The translations under genes were made by a program, and so were the position numbers. Positions 1-6,203 of a stretch of DNA of 7,203 nt are shown here, in pieces (position 1 is the stretch's first letter; each line of letters starts with the position of its first letter). The stretch is from an uncultured Bacilli bacterium (GTDB lineage: Bacteria; Bacillota_I; Bacilli_A; RF39; UBA660), in NCBI GenBank assembly GCA_947627835.1, contig CANQXM010000059.1:1-7203 (forward strand), written 5' to 3'. Under the pieces are notes generated by a model. The model was not told the DNA's origin and searched no databases. It saw only the letters and a list, made by a program, of their open reading frames with translations.

Positions 1-1590
1 AGTTGTAGCATTTTTGTTTTGTTCTTCTACCCATTCATTGTAACTGCTAATGTTTTTAACGCCTTTTTCTGCAAATAAATCGTATCTTCGTTCCATTTCT
101 ACAACGACTTTTTGAAGAGCTAATGAGGCTTTTTTCGGATCGGTTACAACCGGACAAATTAAGTGTGGAACCCCATTATAATTGGATAATTCTACTTTTT
201 TGGGATCTACTAACATGATTTTTACTTGATCAGGACGATATAACATCAATAAAGATGCTAACATACTATTTATGCAAACGGATTTACCACTTCCGGTAGA
301 ACCTGCTACTAATAAGTGCGGCATTTTTGATAAATCTGCGGTTTGAGGACGACCCATGATGTCTTTTCCTAAAGCTACTAACATTTTGGCATTTTCTTGA
401 GATTTCGGAATATTCCCTAAAATTTCTTTGATTTTTACAGCACTAATTACCGGATTTGGAATCTCAATTCCAATGGTACTTTTTCCTGGAATTGGAGCTT
501 GAATTCGCACATCTTTCGCTGCTAAGGCTAGAGCGATTTCTTTATTGATACCAACGATACGGCTGACTTTGGTTCCAGATGGAACGACTACCTCATACTG
601 AGTAACGCTCGGTCCCATATGAACATCTACGACGCGTCCCGAAATTTGAAAATCTTTTAATACTCGTTCCAAATTTTGTTTATTGCTAATGATAAATTGA
701 TTCGAATTTACTTTTTTTGGCTTTTCTGGATTATCTAGTAAGTTAATGCTTGGCAAGTGATACTCTGAATTTACAAAGGTTATGTTTCCAGCACCATCAT
801 CTTTTTCAATCGTATTGGGTGCCACTTTATCTTCATGAAGTTGGGTAATTGTTTTTTCTTTATCATAATTATGTAATTCTTCGACACTGGATAAGATGAC
901 ACGATCATCATTTTCATGCGTTTCAAATTCTTGATCTTCTTCATAAGCGTAGGTATTTTCTTCTTGTTCTTCCTCTTCTTCCATTAACATTGGTTTTACT
1001 TTTTTAATTTGTTCAATCATTTTATTTAAGGCATTGCCAAGATTGAAATTGAAAAGCAAAATAAGGCCGAAAATACTAATAAATATCAAAACAATTAAGG
1101 TTCCGGTACTTCCAAATAAGGATGCGGTTGCAAAAGAAAGGGCTGCTCCAACGATTCCTCCTCCAATTACAATTGTCGTTTGACCTGAAGTTGTAAGGGC
1201 ATTGCTGGTTCCAATGGATTGAACTCTTTCCATATAATTATTAATTGTCGATTTGAAAATATCACTTGCATTTGCACATTCATTAATATATTTAAAATGA
1301 CTTAATATTAATACTACCGCAATGAGAATGTAAATTCCTAATAATTTGGCACTAAAAAAATTGGGCAATTTTCTTTTTATTAGCATGTAAAATCCTAAGA
1401 ATAATAAAAGAATTAAAATTGCTGGCCACCATTCTCCTAATAAAAACATGGCAAATTTTTTTAATAAGGTTCCTACGGGTCCAAAGCCAAAACCAATTAA
1501 TCCAATTAAGATTAAAATAAGGCCGGTTAATTCTACAGAATAGGTAAATCCTTTTTGATTTGAACTACTAGATTTTTTCTTTTTTGCCAT
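1..1590 (-). CDS. ftsK: DNA translocase FtsK/SpoIIIE (partial, C-terminal part off the window)
   Basis: This is an ATP-driven double-stranded DNA pump that clears chromosomal DNA from the division septum. The visible 530 residues begin MAKKKKSSSSNQK and carry hydrophobic segments at about 19-40, 46-71, 82-98 and 140-180, as expected for the membrane domain of the family. A very acidic linker follows (begins MLMEEEEEQEE). The motor domain then shows the family signatures VDVHMGPSVTQYEV, IPGKSTIGIEIPN and a Walker A motif GSTGSGKS at residues 430-437 (lysine at bases 283-285), followed by MLVDPKKVELS. The frame stays open to base 1, so Walker B and the DNA-reading gamma domain lie outside; the family is usually about 750-800 residues. 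The membrane helices argue for a SpoIIIE/FtsK type rather than soluble SftA. The ATG at 1590 has GGTGGT just upstream. It lies 81 bases downstream of the fusion gene with no clear terminator between them, so co-transcription is likely. Confidence 0.96.
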   Translation of the reverse strand, partial: MAKKKKSSSSNQKGFTYSVELTGLILILIGLIGFGFGPVGTLLKKFAMFLLGEWWPAILILLLFLGFYMLIKRKLPNFFSAKLLGIYILIAVVLILSHFKYINECANASDIFKSTINNYMERVQSIGTSNALTTSGQTTIVIGGGIVGAALSFATASLFGSTGTLIVLIFISIFGLILLFNFNLGNALNKMIEQIKKVKPMLMEEEEEQEENTYAYEEDQEFETHENDDRVILSSVEELHNYDKEKTITQLHEDKVAPNTIEKDDGAGNITFVNSEYHLPSINLLDNPEKPKKVNSNQFIISNKQNLERVLKDFQISGRVVDVHMGPSVTQYEVVVPSGTKVSRIVGINKEIALALAAKDVRIQAPIPGKSTIGIEIPNPVISAVKIKEILGNIPKSQENAKMLVALGKDIMGRPQTADLSKMPHLLVAGSTGSGKSVCINSMLASLLMLYRPDQVKIMLVDPKKVELSNYNGVPHLICPVVTDPKKASLALQKVVVEMERRYDLFAEKGVKNISSYNEWVEEQNKNATT

Positions 1591-1671
1591 ACTTTACCAC
1601 CATACACATTATATCTTAATTCATTTTTTTTTGCTACCCTTTTACTTTTTTTTGACATGTATTCGTACGGC

Positions 1672-2739
1672 TTATAAATGACGGAGACGCTCTTTAATCT
1701 TTTTTATAAATCCTTCACTGGTAATATCTTCTTCATCTTTTGGAAACATGAGATTATAAATATAGATGGGATGAAGCAAAAATGTCATTGAATCGGCTTT
1801 ATCTACGATGGATATTAGCCAACTTTCTTTATATTTGGGTGGACGTTTATTTAAAGGAAACATGTGTTTTTTGATAATATCATCAACTTTTAGATTCATA
1901 TCTTCGGGGAAGTATTTCCAGGCGTTTTGTCGTGCTTGTTCGGCATGCACAAATCCGTGTTTTTTTAAAAATGGAGTTTTCTTTTTATTATTTTGCCAAG
2001 GTTCATAATAGAAATCATGTAAAAGGCCCCCAATGGCTGCTGCTTTATAATCCCAAGACAAGCGTTTAGCTATTTTGTAAGAATCATAAGATACTCGCAA
2101 GGTATGTTCATAGACACTTTCATTGGCATGGTGAATAAATTCCTTACGCTTTTGAAATTCTGGATGATTAATAATTGGTTTTACGAGGTTAATGAATTCG
2201 ACATAATCATCAATTAGGCCTTTTTTTTTACTCTTTATGTCAATGTAGTTCTTAATATAAGATAGAAGACTACCAATTTGCCATAAAAGGGTGAAATAGA
2301 TAAATGCTTCGATTGGAATATTCCAAGAATCAAAGACAATGTCTAAAAGTCCAATGATGATGGTAATAAAAATAACCCATGTTTTTATTTTGCCAATCAT
2401 TAAGGATTCTGCGATCCCTTTTCGAAAATAAAAATATAAGTTTAACATAGCAATGATGCATTCTAAAATTAAGATATATATAAATGAATGTGTTTTGACA
2501 ATTAAGATAATTAATAAACCGATAGCAAGAATTTTATCAGCGATGGCATCTAATTTGGCTCCGAGTAAACTTTTTACATCCCAGCGTCTTGCTAAATAGC
2601 CATCTAAAAAATCGGTTAAAGCTATTACAATGGCGATGGCAATTAATATTTTGATGTGATTGGTAAGTCCTAAATATACGATAATTGGGGTTAGTATGAT
2701 GCGCGAAATCGTTAACATATTAGGAATATATTTTTTCAT
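1672..2739 (-). CDS. Fusion protein: CDP-alcohol phosphatidyltransferase + HD-superfamily hydrolase
   Basis: A 355-residue, two-domain protein. Residues 1-170 form a membrane CDP-alcohol phosphatidyltransferase domain, which swaps CMP of a CDP-lipid for an alcohol. The full signature D-x2-D-G-x2-A-R-x8-G-x3-D-x3-D is present (D43, D46, G47, A50, R51, G60, D64, D68), and the start MKKYIPNMLTISRIIL is PgsA-like, so phosphatidylglycerophosphate synthesis is the nearest guess; the alcohol acceptor cannot be read from sequence. The text after G60 reads AKLDAIADK, where PgsA proteins commonly have a DPLADK-like end. After a lysine-rich linker (169-173), residues 178-320 form an HD domain with an apparently complete metal set: H212 (YEHTLRV), H241-D242 (LLHDFYYEPW), H261/H265, H292 (KKHMFPLN) and D313 (VDKAD). 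Similar HD proteins are, as I recall, found as stand-alone proteins of unknown substrate in Bacillota. The ATG at 2739 has AGGTGAT about 7 bases upstream. I do not know a characterised protein with this architecture. Confidence 0.9.
   Translation of the reverse strand: MKKYIPNMLTISRIILTPIIVYLGLTNHIKILIAIAIVIALTDFLDGYLARRWDVKSLLGAKLDAIADKILAIGLLIILIVKTHSFIYILILECIIAMLNLYFYFRKGIAESLMIGKIKTWVIFITIIIGLLDIVFDSWNIPIEAFIYFTLLWQIGSLLSYIKNYIDIKSKKKGLIDDYVEFINLVKPIINHPEFQKRKEFIHHANESVYEHTLRVSYDSYKIAKRLSWDYKAAAIGGLLHDFYYEPWQNNKKKTPFLKKHGFVHAEQARQNAWKYFPEDMNLKVDDIIKKHMFPLNKRPPKYKESWLISIVDKADSMTFLLHPIYIYNLMFPKDEEDITSEGFIKKIKERLRHL
2221..2229 (-). repeat. A9 homopolymer at the domain junction of the fusion gene
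   Basis: Nine consecutive A on the coding strand encode K171-K173, exactly in the linker between the phosphatidyltransferase and HD domains. Losing one A makes the frame read K-K-K-A-stop; gaining one makes it read K-K-K-R-P-N-stop. Either slip would yield the membrane enzyme domain alone at about 174-176 residues. Whether slippage occurs is inference. Confidence 0.85.
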
Positions 2740-2763
2740 GGAGTATCACCTAATCTCAAGGTT

Positions 2764-2769
2764 ATTATA
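2764..2769 (-). promoter_or_regulatory. Possible -10 box for the fusion gene
   Basis: A perfect TATAAT on the minus strand lies 24 bases before the ATG at 2739 and just past the preceding terminator, which fits a fresh promoter with a leader of about 18 bases holding the ribosome binding site. The -35 position 17 bases further upstream is only a T-run, the terminator tail, so the call rests on the -10 box and context. Confidence 0.4.
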
Positions 2770-2784
2770 CTATATTCTGAAACA

Positions 2785-2814
2785 CAAAAAAAGAGCATTC
2801 TTTTTTAATGCTCT
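2785..2814 (-). terminator. Rho-independent terminator after the 147-residue gene
   Basis: On the minus strand the 8-base stem AGAGCATT pairs with AATGCTCT around a 7-base loop, and a run of seven T follows (three or more beyond what the stem strictly needs). It begins 9 bases past the TAA of the 147-residue gene and ends the RNase J transcription unit. Confidence 0.9.
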
Positions 2815-2823
2815 CGCTTCTTA

Positions 2824-3267
2824 TTATAAAAATTTTTTCATTTCTTGCAAATTATGCTCTAAGGTTTTTAAAAATCGATGACAAATATTTTTTAATTCTT
2901 CATCTTGTCCTTCATAATGATTTTGAATTTTGGTTATTTCAATGATTCCTTTATTATTTCCTTCCATCATCATTTTGGCAATCTGACTATCTGAATCATC
3001 CATTTTTAATTTCATTTCACTCATAACTTCACTACTTTTTTCAACAATTTTACCTAATTCTGATTCTTCAAAACCATATTTTGCTAAAATTAGTTCAATT
3101 TCTTCTTTTAATTTGTCATACTCTCTTTTTTGCGTATTGATGATTTCTTTAAAATCTCCGTCATGAGCTTTGTCTAAAACATTTTCAACCCCGATGACCC
3201 CCATTTGAGCGCATCGATACATCTTGTTTAAGTAGTCTACTTCTAAAGGTATTTTTTCTTCTTTCAT
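2824..3267 (-). CDS. Uncharacterised 147-residue helical protein, probably a four-helix bundle
   Basis: I do not recognise a named function. The protein is almost entirely helical by composition, with four likely amphipathic helices at about 8-34, 38-64, 70-104 and 106-145, rich in Glu and Lys, and without signal peptide or membrane segment. The N-terminal stretch YLNKMYRCAQMGVIGVENVL resembles ferritin-like small proteins of unknown role found in Bacillota, but I see no convincing di-iron EXXH pair, so a metal function is not claimed. Methionines are frequent in the middle (for example SEVMSEMKLKM and KMMMEGN). The ATG at 3267 has AGGTGAG at bases 3271-3277. The gene starts 46 bases after the RNase J stop with no terminator between, so it is most likely its operon partner, and a strong terminator follows it. 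Confidence 0.75.
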   Translation of the reverse strand: MKEEKIPLEVDYLNKMYRCAQMGVIGVENVLDKAHDGDFKEIINTQKREYDKLKEEIELILAKYGFEESELGKIVEKSSEVMSEMKLKMDDSDSQIAKMMMEGNNKGIIEITKIQNHYEGQDEELKNICHRFLKTLEHNLQEMKKFL

Positions 3268-3273
3268 ATTCTC

Positions 3274-3287
3274 ACCTACTCTTAGGT
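3274..3287 (-). promoter_or_regulatory. Small hairpin covering the ribosome binding site of the 147-residue gene
   Basis: On the minus strand ACCTA-AGAG-TAGGT forms a 5-base stem with a 4-base loop. The 3' arm contains the AGGT core of the AGGTGAG site at 3271-3277. It could dampen translation of the second gene of the operon, but a stem this short may be weak or coincidental. Confidence 0.35.
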
Positions 3288-3313
3288 TGGAATCTTTTTA
3301 TTTTTTTATACCT

Positions 3314-4948
3314 TTATATTTCTTGAACTACTGCAATTATCATTGGTTTGCATTCTGTTTCGTTATATAAAAATTTGCTTAATTCGGAACGAATTTCTGT
3401 TTTAATCTTATTATATTCAATGTAATTTTCAGTAATATTTCTATTGATTACTTCTTCAGAGATGCGTTTGATTTCACTCATCATTTCTTTGGAATCTTTT
3501 ACATAAACGAATCCTCTTGTTGTTACTTCTGGTCCTACTAAAAGGACTTTATCTTTTTTACTAATGGTTGCACTAATCAGAACGATTCCATTTTCACTTA
3601 ACATTTCTCGATCTTTGACAACTAATTCTCCGACATCATCACTACTTTTTCCATCAATTAAACAATCATTGATTTTAATATGGTTAAAGGTATCAATATG
3701 ATTGCCATCTTCAAATTCAATTACATCTCCATTTTGTTTTAAGAAAATATTTTCAGCCGGTATTCCTAAACTATTTGCTAAATTGGCATTTCCTACCATA
3801 TAACGATATTCGCCTTTTACTGGCATGTAATATTTTGGATTCATCAAGCGAATCATTAGCATTAAATCTTCACTTGATGGGTGATGTAAGATATTTTTTT
3901 CTTTTGGAAGGGGAATAATCTTGCATCCTGCCATGGCTAAATCATTTTCAATTTTTACTAATAATTTTTCATTGGCATCATATCTTGGTTCTGCAAAACA
4001 TACGGCATCTCCGGGTTTTAAAGTAATGTATTTATCGTAGTTATTGATAATTTTACTAATCGATGCATAGGGATTTTCTTTGTCATCACATATTAAAAGG
4101 ATCGAATCATTATCTTTTATATTTGATAAATCTCCAATTAATTCTTCACTAAATTTTAAGTATCCTTCTTGTTTGCCAAAGTTAATTGCATTTTGTAGTT
4201 TTTTACCCATTACAACAATTTTTCGATGTGTATTTTCCGCACTGGCTAAAATATCTTGAATGGTATACAAATGGGTTGGCAACACGGAAAACATAATGCG
4301 ACCTTCTTGTTTATTTATGACATCTTTAAAGAAGCTTTCTAAACGATGAGAAGGAGAGGTATGACCAATATGTTCGGAAAAACTTGATTCACAAAGTAGG
4401 CATAGAACCCCTAATTTTCCAATATATGCAATTTTTCCTAAGTCCATTCCATAAGGGCCATCCATTTTGGGATCGATAATAAAATCTCCCGTATAGCAAA
4501 TAGCGCCATCTTTTGTATTTAATACATACATAACAGCATCAGGACAACTATGGCTTACACTAATTGGAAAAACACTGGTGCGTCCAAAATTAATTTTTTT
4601 GTGTGGCGTTATTTCTACAATATTTTTTTCGGGTACTCCACTTTCTATAAGGACATATTTGGTAAATTTGGTTGCAAATAATTTGATTTCCGGAATCTGT
4701 TTTACTAAATCTGCACATCCACCCATATTTTCATAATGTCCATGGGTTAAAAAAACACCACGAATGCGTTTTCTATTTTTTTCTAAGTATTCATAATCTG
4801 GGAGAATATAGTCGATTCCAAAAGAAGTTCCAGAAGTATATTTGAGACCACAATCAAAAACAAAAAGATCTTTTTCTACTTCTACACAATAAGTATTTTT
4901 CCCTGATTCGTCTAATCCGCCCAAACTAAAAATTTTAATTTTACTCAT
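3314..4948 (-). CDS. rnj: RNase J family protein with a degenerate active site (J2-like)
   Basis: A 544-residue metallo-beta-lactamase/beta-CASP ribonuclease-family protein, close to the usual 550-residue length. RNase J proteins trim and cut mRNA in the cytoplasm, often as J1/J2 heteromers. The family opening KIKIFSLGGLDESGKN, the TGDF element (D155), motif-3 H133 (SHSCPDA) and the late block MNPKYYMPVKGEYR are clear. The metal-binding motif, HGHEDH in active J1, reads HGHYEN here: H69 and H71 remain, but Asp has become Glu73 and the last His has become Asn74. The beta-CASP histidine of PVHGEYR is Lys378, the HVSGHA-like segment reads LHHPSSED, and the GTQGEP-like loop is CDDKENP. These losses resemble the J2 paralogue of B. 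subtilis and suggest a structural or regulatory partner of a J1 encoded elsewhere. The C-terminal domain (about 430-544) is present. The ATG at 4948 follows a weak purine-rich site, AGAAAAGAG. Confidence 0.92.
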   Translation of the reverse strand: MSKIKIFSLGGLDESGKNTYCVEVEKDLFVFDCGLKYTSGTSFGIDYILPDYEYLEKNRKRIRGVFLTHGHYENMGGCADLVKQIPEIKLFATKFTKYVLIESGVPEKNIVEITPHKKINFGRTSVFPISVSHSCPDAVMYVLNTKDGAICYTGDFIIDPKMDGPYGMDLGKIAYIGKLGVLCLLCESSFSEHIGHTSPSHRLESFFKDVINKQEGRIMFSVLPTHLYTIQDILASAENTHRKIVVMGKKLQNAINFGKQEGYLKFSEELIGDLSNIKDNDSILLICDDKENPYASISKIINNYDKYITLKPGDAVCFAEPRYDANEKLLVKIENDLAMAGCKIIPLPKEKNILHHPSSEDLMLMIRLMNPKYYMPVKGEYRYMVGNANLANSLGIPAENIFLKQNGDVIEFEDGNHIDTFNHIKINDCLIDGKSSDDVGELVVKDREMLSENGIVLISATISKKDKVLLVGPEVTTRGFVYVKDSKEMMSEIKRISEEVINRNITENYIEYNKIKTEIRSELSKFLYNETECKPMIIAVVQEI

Positions 4949-5003
4949 AATTCAACTCTTTTCTAATCATATTAAAAATTCAAAAGTTCATTCCGGTGTG
5001 TTT

Positions 5004-5032
5004 ATTATAACAGACAAAAAGAGATTTTTCAA
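5004..5032 (-). promoter_or_regulatory. Sigma-A type promoter of the RNase J unit
   Basis: On the minus strand TTGAAA (5027-5032) and TATAAT (5004-5009) are separated by exactly 17 bases, one mismatch from the housekeeping consensus. Transcription would begin near 4997, giving a leader of about 49 bases. The -35 box sits in the loop and inner stem of the terminator of the upstream gene. Confidence 0.7.
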
Positions 5033-5039
5033 TCTCTTT
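5016..5039 (-). terminator. Terminator after the NodB-like gene
   Basis: On the minus strand AAAGAGATT pairs with AATCTCTTT (9 bases) around the 4-base loop GAAA, followed by further T residues. It starts 9 bases past the TAA of the NodB-like gene. The T-tract is short beyond the stem, but breaking the outer A-T pairs gives a tail of five T. Confidence 0.8.
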
Positions 5040-5048
5040 CCAATTCTA

Positions 5049-5840
5049 TTATTTGGTGGTTTCTTGATTTGTTTCGGTAATTAATTTGCTTAACGTTGTT
5101 AGTTCTAATCCTTTGTATTTTGCTTCATTTAATAAAAGTTTTACATCCTCTAATTTGGCACTTTTTTTAATGAGAATAATGGAACCACTATCTAACTGGC
5201 TTTTTATTTTGGCAATATTATATGCTGTTAGTTCTAATTCTGGTTTGATTAAATATTTACTTTTTTTTCGACAGGTAGATTCAATAAAGTTATTTATGAT
5301 GCAGAGATTTTTATTTTCTTTTTGTGCGTTCAGTAAATTTTCCGTGGCATCATAATTTTGAGAATCATTATTGATTTGCTCTAATGTAGTATCTCTCATA
5401 AATGTTTTTTCTGTAATCAGAATAGAAAGTGGAAGATGATTATCACTAAAATATTGAGCGATTTCACCTTTTTCTTCCATAATGAAAGCAAAACTTCTTT
5501 TTTTAGAATTCCCTTTTTTGATGATTTTGTCTTTATAATCCTCCATGGAAATTTCGGGTTTTACTTGATCAAAAATTAGATAATATTTATTAAAGGCTCC
5601 AAAAGATTTCATTTTTTGAAAACTTTTGTCAACGTTTACCGTTAAGCCATTAATTCCAGGTATCATTGTATCTTCCATAATTTGGGCATTAGTAAATTCC
5701 TGTTTATTGTCTTCGGCTATGACGATGATACTTTCATAAATCGGATCTTTTTGGCGCATTAAAACAGCTATTTTTTCTGTATAGTAGAAACTAAAGAGCA
5801 TGATGGCTACAATTCCGAGATATTTATAAAAGTTTTTCAT
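5049..5840 (-). CDS. Membrane-anchored protein with degenerate polysaccharide deacetylase (NodB) fold
   Basis: A 263-residue protein that I read as an inactive relative of polysaccharide deacetylases. A single hydrophobic segment at about 7-20 (KYLGIVAIMLFSFYY) acts as signal anchor, so the bulk lies outside the membrane. A module including PGING (61-65), DKS (71-73) and GAFN (81-84) precedes it, as I recall for deacetylase-like proteins of Bacilli. The NodB domain begins at KRSFAFIMEE (114-123), where active enzymes have a TFDDG motif; both Asp are gone. No H-x3-H zinc motif follows. The C-terminal strand-helix pattern SGSIILIKKS...VKLLLNEAKYKGLELTTLSKL matches the end of the family domain. 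A YibQ-like divergent deacetylase is an alternative. The start is set at 5840 because GGTGA lies 5 bases upstream, while the ATG at 5852 in the same frame has no ribosome site. It follows the regulator gene by 27 bases. Confidence 0.72.
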   Translation of the reverse strand: MKNFYKYLGIVAIMLFSFYYTEKIAVLMRQKDPIYESIIVIAEDNKQEFTNAQIMEDTMIPGINGLTVNVDKSFQKMKSFGAFNKYYLIFDQVKPEISMEDYKDKIIKKGNSKKRSFAFIMEEKGEIAQYFSDNHLPLSILITEKTFMRDTTLEQINNDSQNYDATENLLNAQKENKNLCIINNFIESTCRKKSKYLIKPELELTAYNIAKIKSQLDSGSIILIKKSAKLEDVKLLLNEAKYKGLELTTLSKLITETNQETTK

Positions 5841-5845
5841 GTGTG

Positions 5846-5850
5846 TCACC
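5846..5850 (-). promoter_or_regulatory. Ribosome binding site that decides the NodB-like start
   Basis: GGTGA on the minus strand sits 5 bases before the ATG at 5840 and lies inside the longer frame that would begin at 5852. It supports the shorter protein. Confidence 0.65.
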
Positions 5851-5867
5851 ATTAAATTATATTCATT

Positions 5868-6203
5868 TTAATTTTTTGTAGTAGCAATTTTTTCTTTATC
5901 TAAAAGTTTTTGAAGTGCTTTATCAGGCTTTTTTATGCAGGTAGCATAGGCACTAGGATTAGTTCTCAACATTTTTAAAAATTGGTATTCATGACAAGTA
6001 AGTGATGAAGCATCTAATAAAACAGCAATATCTACTTTTAAGTAACTAGCAATTTGCTCGAGAGTTTGGTAAGGTGGCTTTCGTGTCTCTTTTATGTATG
6101 CATATAAATTACTTTTGTTTATATGCATTTTCTTTGCTAATGATTGATAAGTATCTTTATTTTTCTTACGATACGTTTCCAGTATTTTGCTCAACTTCTT
6201 CAT
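5868..6203 (-). CDS. XRE-family helix-turn-helix regulator
   Basis: A 111-residue cytoplasmic DNA-binding protein. Residues 3-58 form a Cro/C1-type HTH: TYQSLAKKM (18-26) is the first helix of the motif, INKSNLYAYIKE (28-39) the recognition helix, and TLEQIASYLKVDIAVLL (47-63) the closing helix. The tail (64-111) contains no recognisable sensor domain and has two cysteines (TCHEY, TCIKK). Its targets are unknown. The ATG at 6203 lies inside the 3' end of the SSB gene, which stops at 6166, a 38-base overlap in another frame. AAAGGAA at 6211-6217 is 7 bases upstream. The overlap suggests coupled translation with SSB and a local regulatory role, but the regulated promoter is not shown by the sequence. 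Confidence 0.88.
   Translation of the reverse strand: MKKLSKILETYRKKNKDTYQSLAKKMHINKSNLYAYIKETRKPPYQTLEQIASYLKVDIAVLLDASSLTCHEYQFLKMLRTNPSAYATCIKKPDKALQKLLDKEKIATTKN

Noticed and set aside
1608..1613. TATAAT on the minus strand before ftsK
   Set aside because: No acceptable -35 box lies 16-18 bases upstream and the leader would be only about 10 bases, so I did not call a promoter; read-through from the fusion gene is simpler.
1591..1671. Possible terminator between the fusion gene and ftsK
   Set aside because: Only the short palindrome CGTACG and A-runs are present; no stem followed by a T-tract on the minus strand.
1808..2008. Open frame of 66 residues on the plus strand
   Set aside because: It lies antisense inside the fusion gene, has no family resemblance and no ribosome site; the minus-strand protein has full conserved motifs there.
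2660..2881. Open frame of 73 residues on the plus strand
   Set aside because: It crosses the start of the fusion gene, a terminator hairpin and the end of the next gene, so it is a by-product of those features.
5086..5355. Open frame of 89 residues on the plus strand
   Set aside because: It is antisense to the NodB-like gene and has a composition expected from the reverse complement of an AT-rich gene.
5841..5852. Start of the NodB-like gene at the ATG 5852
   Set aside because: No ribosome site precedes it, while GGTGA precedes the ATG at 5840.
5856..5861. TATAAT on the minus strand before the NodB-like gene
   Set aside because: A start from it would fall inside the ribosome site of the gene, and no -35 box lies at a workable distance; likely chance in AT-rich sequence.
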